Shown piece by piece: positions 59,655 to 64,000 of a stretch of 64,000 nucleotides of DNA. The notes beneath the pieces were generated by a model that saw only the letters and a list, made by a program, of their open reading frames with translations, was not told where the DNA came from and searched no databases. A program made the position numbers and the translations under genes. Position 1 is the stretch's first letter. Every line of letters starts with the position of its first letter. The stretch is from Calothrix sp. PCC 7103 (GTDB lineage Bacteria > Cyanobacteriota > Cyanobacteriia > Cyanobacteriales > Nostocaceae), in assembly GCF_000331305.1 (NCBI RefSeq), contig NZ_KB217481.1, forward strand, positions 1-64,000, read 5' to 3'.

Positions 59655-61010
59655 TTATAGGTAATTTTGCGTTACACGTTGTTCTGGTGGTAGTACATTT
59701 GGGTCATCCCAAAGCAAGCATAAATGGCGGCCAACGTGATTTTCTGGGGAGTCGCAATCAAAAGCACTAAGTCTTTCCTGTTTTACTTTATCTGGTACTT
59801 GTTCTAAATAGCAATCCTTCAGTATTTTATCTAATGCTGATTGATTTATAATTTGGGGAAGTTGTTTACGAACCCATAAGGCTAGGGGAACAGATGCTTG
59901 CCAAAGAAGTGTACCCGGTTCTTTATTTTGAAAAACAGTCGTTATTTTTACCGCCAATACATCTTTGTTTAATTTAAATTGCTTAAATAAGCTTCTAGGA
60001 TTATCACTAGAAGCCAAAATAAAAATTTTTTCGGCGGGTTCAACAAATTTATTCCTTAAAATATTTGCTTTTTCTCGCCACTTTATAACTGACGGGTCAT
60101 TACCTCTTAATCTTTCTGAACAGCGAAGTAAAACTTCATACTCATCGCCAATTGTTGTGCTATAATCATTTTCATTTTCTTGCCAATTCTCCCAATAATC
60201 AACAGCATAATTCATGAGTTTAGCTGGTAAGAAAACATGAATTTGTTTTATGGATTTTTGATATTTACAACAAATTTGAGCAATCATTTTTTTCAATAAT
60301 TCAGGAACGTTACTTAAAGTTTCATCTGTGACTATTTCAGTTTGTTGATTGATGGTAAGCTGTTCAAAATTAGATGAGAAAGATTGTCCATACTGAGTTA
60401 TATTTTTGTTTAGCCAAGATTCAACTATATATTTTCCTCTCCGCTCACTAATTGCTACCATAAGCCCAAGAAAATATTGTTGTTGTTTTTCATTTAGCTC
60501 TGACTTTAAGTGCTGAATTAATTGCTGACAGTTATTAATATTTTGCTCTGCCCATTCGTTTAACCTTCCATTTAGATTTACAGACAATGATTGCTCTAAT
60601 AATAAATGAATAACAAATTTTTCCATATAACTACATGCATCTTTGTCATGAGGTAATTGTAATCCTTTAATTAACTCCATTGCATCATTAGGATTTATTT
60701 GTTTATTAATTAATCTATTAGGTAAAGATAAATTATAAGCATTTAAAATATTACTTTTATATAAATCAAAATCAGTATTTAGAATAATTATTAAATCTTG
60801 AATGTTTGAAATTTTAATTTCTTGTAAATCATTCTCTACTTTTTTCATTTCCTCCAATGTATTATCTAGTTTAAATTGCAGTCGATTTTTTACGTCTGCA
60901 TCACTTGCTGCTTTATAGTCGCGCTCAAGACCTTCATAATCTTTGTTATAGTCTGCTAATCTTTTTTCTAAACTCTCCTTTCTCAGCCTATTTGTGAAAT
61001 TACTCTCCAT
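59655..61010 (-). CDS. VMAP-like protein (vWA-MoxR-associated) with N-terminal coiled-coil adaptor
   Basis: The 451-residue protein begins with a coiled coil (residues 5-66, LEKRLADYNKDYEGLERDYK) that is nearly identical to the C-terminal tail of the hydrolase encoded just upstream. A helical middle (70-190) precedes a C-terminal domain with IKQIHVFLPAKLMNYAVDYW (about 255-275), KIFILASSDNPRSLF and LPLALW-like PLALWVRKQ, and the end NHVGRHLCLLWDDPN. That pattern resembles the VMAP-C domain of ternary conflict systems, thought to link the sensor module to an effector. The 11-bp overlap with the hydrolase gene means translational coupling. The exact subfamily is uncertain. Confidence 0.65.
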   Translation of the reverse strand: MESNFTNRLRKESLEKRLADYNKDYEGLERDYKAASDADVKNRLQFKLDNTLEEMKKVENDLQEIKISNIQDLIIILNTDFDLYKSNILNAYNLSLPNRLINKQINPNDAMELIKGLQLPHDKDACSYMEKFVIHLLLEQSLSVNLNGRLNEWAEQNINNCQQLIQHLKSELNEKQQQYFLGLMVAISERRGKYIVESWLNKNITQYGQSFSSNFEQLTINQQTEIVTDETLSNVPELLKKMIAQICCKYQKSIKQIHVFLPAKLMNYAVDYWENWQENENDYSTTIGDEYEVLLRCSERLRGNDPSVIKWREKANILRNKFVEPAEKIFILASSDNPRSLFKQFKLNKDVLAVKITTVFQNKEPGTLLWQASVPLALWVRKQLPQIINQSALDKILKDCYLEQVPDKVKQERLSAFDCDSPENHVGRHLCLLWDDPNVLPPEQRVTQNYL

Positions 61011-62229
61011 GATTGATTTGATTTAACTCCTTTTCTATTTTTTTCATTTCCTCCAATATACTATCTAATTTAAATTGCAGTCGATTTTTTACGTCTGCAT
61101 CACCTGCTGCTCTAAGGTCACGTTCAAGACCTTCATAATCTTTTTCATAGTCTGCTAATCTTTTTTCTAAATTATTCTTTTTTAAACGCAGCGCTGTACT
61201 AGGCGCTTTTTGAGGATTAGGTTGATTTATTATATTTCCGCCTATTTGATTAGCGTTGACTATATCCGCATTAATTATTCCGCCACCAAATTGGGCGCCT
61301 TGCAAGTAAAAATTGGATATACTTGGAGGCGCCTGTGATGACTTGTCTTCCTTCTCACTCACTGATTGATCTTCGGATGATTCTAAAGAAGATTGCAAAT
61401 AATCTTTAATAAAATTTTTAACGCCTAAATATACTTTGTTATCTCCTGGCTTTGGTTTAGCAATGGTGTCGTGGTCTGCATCGATTGCAATTGGTTTTAC
61501 GTCCACAATACCAGGATTAGCACTGCTTGCGTTTACGACTAAAACCCCGCTAGTCGGTCTTGTTTCATAGTAAACTTTGGTTGCAATACCAAACTCTCCC
61601 ACGTGTTGACGATACCATTCATCAAGTTCCCGTAACTGGGGAGCATGAGCCTTAAGTTCTTCAACACTAACCGTACTCAAAAATCCTGTAAAAGATTTTA
61701 CCCATTGTGCAAGGTCAGACCCTAGGTGGGGAGTTGATAAAAATACAATTCCTTTGGTAGAGTCAATTACCGCCTTTTTTCTTTTATCTCGCGGGAAATT
61801 CTCCGCAGTACTTAACATTTTTTTGACAAGCAATCCGCCCATGCTATGAGTCACGAAAATAATCGGGCGCCTGCCGAAGTCAAAATTTTCTAAATCATCA
61901 AGTAAGTTACTAGCTTGGTCAAAAAGTGGCATAGCGGAACCATTAGCTCTTAAGCGTGCTGCACTGTAGCCAAAAGTCCAAATTCCAGCTTCTACTCCGG
62001 AATCTTTTAAATCCTTCCCTAGCCAATTTAACCAGCAGTTATTTTTCTGGTAGTCTTTATCGTTGGGATTTTGCCAGTGCCAGGTATTCCAAGCATGACC
62101 TGCCAAACCATGCACAAAAACTACATCCCCCAAACGATTTGGATTATCGCATCCTAATACTGAAATCAATCCCAGCATATCACTATCACCATTTGGTCGT
62201 GGGTTGGGGGTAGGTTTGTTGCCGAACAT
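61000..62229 (-). CDS. Alpha/beta-hydrolase effector with C-terminal adaptor coiled coil
   Basis: The 409-residue protein has an alpha/beta-hydrolase fold of PGAP1/DUF676-like type: oxyanion-side VVFVHGLAGHAWNTW (36-50), nucleophile Ser129 in VTHSMGGLL, and a His candidate in DADHDTIAK near 260. A linker with NFYLQGAQFGGG then leads to a coiled coil (about 345-405, LEKRLADYEKDYEGLERDLR). The coiled coil matches the start of the VMAP-like protein. Lipase-type effectors that attack membranes are a known option in EAD-coupled systems. First gene of the operon; its start is the ATG at 62229. Confidence 0.8.
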   Translation of the reverse strand: MFGNKPTPNPRPNGDSDMLGLISVLGCDNPNRLGDVVFVHGLAGHAWNTWHWQNPNDKDYQKNNCWLNWLGKDLKDSGVEAGIWTFGYSAARLRANGSAMPLFDQASNLLDDLENFDFGRRPIIFVTHSMGGLLVKKMLSTAENFPRDKRKKAVIDSTKGIVFLSTPHLGSDLAQWVKSFTGFLSTVSVEELKAHAPQLRELDEWYRQHVGEFGIATKVYYETRPTSGVLVVNASSANPGIVDVKPIAIDADHDTIAKPKPGDNKVYLGVKNFIKDYLQSSLESSEDQSVSEKEDKSSQAPPSISNFYLQGAQFGGGIINADIVNANQIGGNIINQPNPQKAPSTALRLKKNNLEKRLADYEKDYEGLERDLRAAGDADVKNRLQFKLDSILEEMKKIEKELNQINHGE

Positions 62230-62945
62230 GGTTCACGTTCCTTTTAATCCAGAATCGAGTACTATATTACAAAATCTACCGTTTCCCACCAAGCTTTTCC
62301 TGAAATCAGTATTTTACCATCAAAATCAAATCCACAAGATTTGGCTAGGTTTGTTTGAAAATTTGATACAGCCCTACCTATCCAGGCAAGTTTTTCACGT
62401 TCTGAAGTTGCCAAAAGCTTTACAGTACAAGCTTTCAGGTTATTCGGTGTAAAAATCGAGTTCGATAAAAAATTACACCGAATAAATTGGTTGTGGCGCC
62501 TATCCGAAAAAAATAGTGTTTTCAGAAATTATTCGGTGTAAGATTTTTGTAAAATTTTAAATTACACCGAATAAAACATTACAGCTTACGGCGCCGATAA
62601 CCAAAAATAGATTAATCTTTTTCTGCTTTCATCGAGCTTCTTAAAAGTATGATTTACAAGTACCAGCACTAGACGAGGCTTTTGCACCAGACCAAGATGG
62701 CGTATTTTTTGCCCGTTGTTATCAACAGTCCTAGTAAAAGATATTTCAATTTCATTATTTTAAAAAACATTGCAACATCTGCATTATAAAATTTATAATC
62801 GATGTGTTAAGTGAAGCTACAATGAATTTATGTAGCTGATTTTAAAAAGTTAGATGTTAATTACAAACGTTTTGATAAATAAAATTAAACTTTACGCGAT
62901 ATGCCATTTTATGTTTAGTAAAATGGCACAGTTACAAGATTATGT
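62230..62945. other. Non-coding stretch with paired inverted repeats
   Basis: No gene is supported. It should contain the promoter of the minus-strand ternary operon near 62230-62330. The main structure is the set of TTATTCGGTGTAA palindromes at 62440-62575. Confidence 0.45.
62440..62575. repeat. Two hairpins built from four TTATTCGGTGTAA arms
   Basis: TTATTCGGTGTAA stands at 62440 and 62529, and its exact complement TTACACCGAATAA at about 62473 and 62562. Each pair encloses 17-20 bp. Between the two hairpins is a GGCGCC. It could be two operators for a dimeric protein, or a small element made of two stems. Confidence 0.6.
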
Positions 62946-63653
62946 TTACCTGTCTGTTGTATAACACACAGGACTGGCGCCTCCGGGTCTGGAGTAGGCA
63001 GAACGACCTCCGCAGTTACCACCTCTTCTATCTAAATCGTAGGGGCATTCACATCCTTGTCCTTGTCTTGCTGCACGAATTGGCATGGGAGCAGCAGGAA
63101 TAGTAGTTGATGCAGTATTACCACTACATGGTTTTGATTCTCTAGCTTGCTTCCAAGGGTTAGCAGGATTCCACACACCTAACCCTTCACTTCTAGCTGC
63201 TCGTTCCGCACTCAAAAATGAATTTCGAGAACCAGCACAGTTACTAAGATATTTACAGAATATAACAGCGCGACCTTCTCTGACAAGTTGCAAATTTACG
63301 CTAGTATTTCCGTTATATATTTCGGCAACTAGGCGCCCACTTTTATCTCTTCCTTGCTGGCTTACTTTAACGTTGATAGTTTGACCTACAGGAGCTAATT
63401 GAGACAATCTCTGAGTTGCTTGCTTATCAAAAGGAGTTTGCCCAATTTCGGGCGTGTCAACGCAAGATAATCTGATTTTTTCAATACGATTTCCAATTTT
63501 TGCTAATAATGTATCGCCATCTTGAATTTTAGTAACCGTTGCTTGTTGCAGTTGAGAATTCTTAGCTTGCACTAAATCCGAAGTGATAACGACTAAAATA
63601 AATCCAAGGATTATACAAGATATAATAGTAAAACGTTTAATAATGCTTGTCAT
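62946..63653 (-). CDS. Secreted staphylococcal-nuclease-like protein
   Basis: The 235-residue protein has a signal or anchor peptide (about 8-30). The SNase domain (37-165) contains ATVTKIQDGDTLLAKIG, the active-site RLSCVDTPEIGQTPFDK, and GRDKSGRLVAEIY, with the Asp/Arg/Glu set of the OB-fold nuclease present as far as can be seen. A Cys-rich tail (CECPYDLDRRGGNCGGRSAY) follows, a common end in secreted cyanobacterial nucleases. It would cut DNA or RNA outside the cytoplasm. It is not clearly tied to the operon downstream. Confidence 0.85.
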   Translation of the reverse strand: MTSIIKRFTIISCIILGFILVVITSDLVQAKNSQLQQATVTKIQDGDTLLAKIGNRIEKIRLSCVDTPEIGQTPFDKQATQRLSQLAPVGQTINVKVSQQGRDKSGRLVAEIYNGNTSVNLQLVREGRAVIFCKYLSNCAGSRNSFLSAERAARSEGLGVWNPANPWKQARESKPCSGNTASTTIPAAPMPIRAARQGQGCECPYDLDRRGGNCGGRSAYSRPGGASPVCYTTDR

Positions 63654-63703
63654 AATTTAATGTATGTCTAAATAAATTTCAATAAAATTACAATCATATG
63701 TTA

Positions 63704-63970
63704 TTATTCAAACAGCCGTAGTTGGTTGGGTTCAGTAATAACCAATTCCAATTTATTGTTTATTTTTTTAGGGTAAACACTATTAATTTCTATCATTTTA
63801 TTTTGCAATGACAGAGTATTACCTACATTCGGTATTTGATTTAATATGTCAGAGGTGACAACAACGCTGTATAACTTCCCACTATTGCTAGATAAATTTA
63901 AACGAATCGTGCTATCATCAGGGCGACTCCAACCATTGACCCGTCCAACAATACTAGTATTTTTAGTCAT
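63704..63970 (-). CDS. Small hypothetical protein
   Basis: The 88-residue product has alternating polar and hydrophobic residues that suggest a small beta-barrel (SIVGRVNGWSRPDDSTIRLN, KLYSVVVTSDIL, NKLELVITEPNQLRLF), possibly OB-like. It has no signal peptide or Cys. It lies 51 bp upstream of the nuclease gene on the same strand and may share its operon. Function unknown. Confidence 0.5.
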   Translation of the reverse strand: MTKNTSIVGRVNGWSRPDDSTIRLNLSSNSGKLYSVVVTSDILNQIPNVGNTLSLQNKMIEINSVYPKKINNKLELVITEPNQLRLFE

Positions 63971-64000
63971 AGCTGTTTGACGTTTGGAGTTATTATCAGC

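Overview
The window comes from a filamentous, probably heterocystous-type cyanobacterium. It is AT-rich and holds cyanobacteria-typical families: DUF1822, COP23, CHAT-STAND-WD40 proteins, trypsin-TPR proteins, RT-Cas1 and FGE/C-type-lectin proteins. It also has many copies of the palindrome GGCGCC, which seems to play the part that HIP1 (GCGATCGC) plays in other cyanobacteria. I see no housekeeping genes. Nearly everything is mobile DNA, defence or conflict machinery, or repeats. All function assignments below come from reading motifs by eye; no search was run.

Layout. 0-2.6 kb: a frameshifted ISL3 transposase, a truncated ATPase-like gene and a tyrosine recombinase. 2.8-20 kb: an island almost free of GGCGCC. 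It carries a sigma-70-like gene, a DUF1822 gene, a double trypsin-TPR protease, a secreted protein, a giant CHAT-STAND-WD40 protein and a TPR protein on the plus strand. A second double protease, a COP23 protein and a DegP-like protease lie on the minus strand. Direct, structured att-like repeats at 1.50 and 20.43 kb bracket this stretch. 20.6-24.6 kb: a NACHT-HEAT gene whose reading frame is split by one TGA, then a second, closely related recombinase. 24.7-30.2 kb: a repeat-rich zone with two non-autonomous elements, three copies of a dispersed repeat, gene remnants, small hypothetical genes and an RTX-type protein.

30.2-50.6 kb: a CRISPR-Cas type III-B locus. It has a WYL-type regulator, an RT-Cas1 gene split by an ORF-less group II intron inside the reverse transcriptase active site, cas2, three arrays (9, 4 and 10 repeats), an HD-less Cas10 with an intact GGDD, Cmr3, Cmr4, Cmr5, a Cmr6-Cmr1-type double RAMP and a CARF-HEPN (Csm6-like) effector. 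Array 2 sits in the middle of the effector genes and carries a relic of the cas2 3' end, so it arose by duplication of the cas2-leader-array module. Between array 1 and cas10 lies a separate cassette: NYN/LabA protein, coiled-coil membrane protein, ubiquitin-like protein, E2-like protein and a JAMM-E1 fusion. It looks like a bacterial ubiquitin-like conjugation (Bil-like) system.

50.9-54.0 kb: an EAD1-NB-ARC-TPR protein with twelve nearly identical TPR units. 55.0-62.2 kb: a five-gene minus-strand operon of the vWA-MoxR-VMAP ternary conflict type: alpha/beta hydrolase effector, VMAP-like protein, MoxR ATPase, SAV_2336/vWA-like protein fused to an FGE domain, and a second FGE protein. The hydrolase tail and the VMAP-like N-terminus carry the same coiled-coil module. 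The C-termini of the two FGE domains differ in the adenine-specific pattern of diversity-generating retroelement (DGR) variable regions. No template repeat or DGR reverse transcriptase is in the window, so diversification would have to act in trans. 62.9-64 kb: a secreted SNase-like nuclease and a small hypothetical protein.

The strongest candidates for new biology are the DGR-diversified ternary system, the ribozyme-split RT-Cas1 and the ubiquitin-like cassette inside the CRISPR locus.
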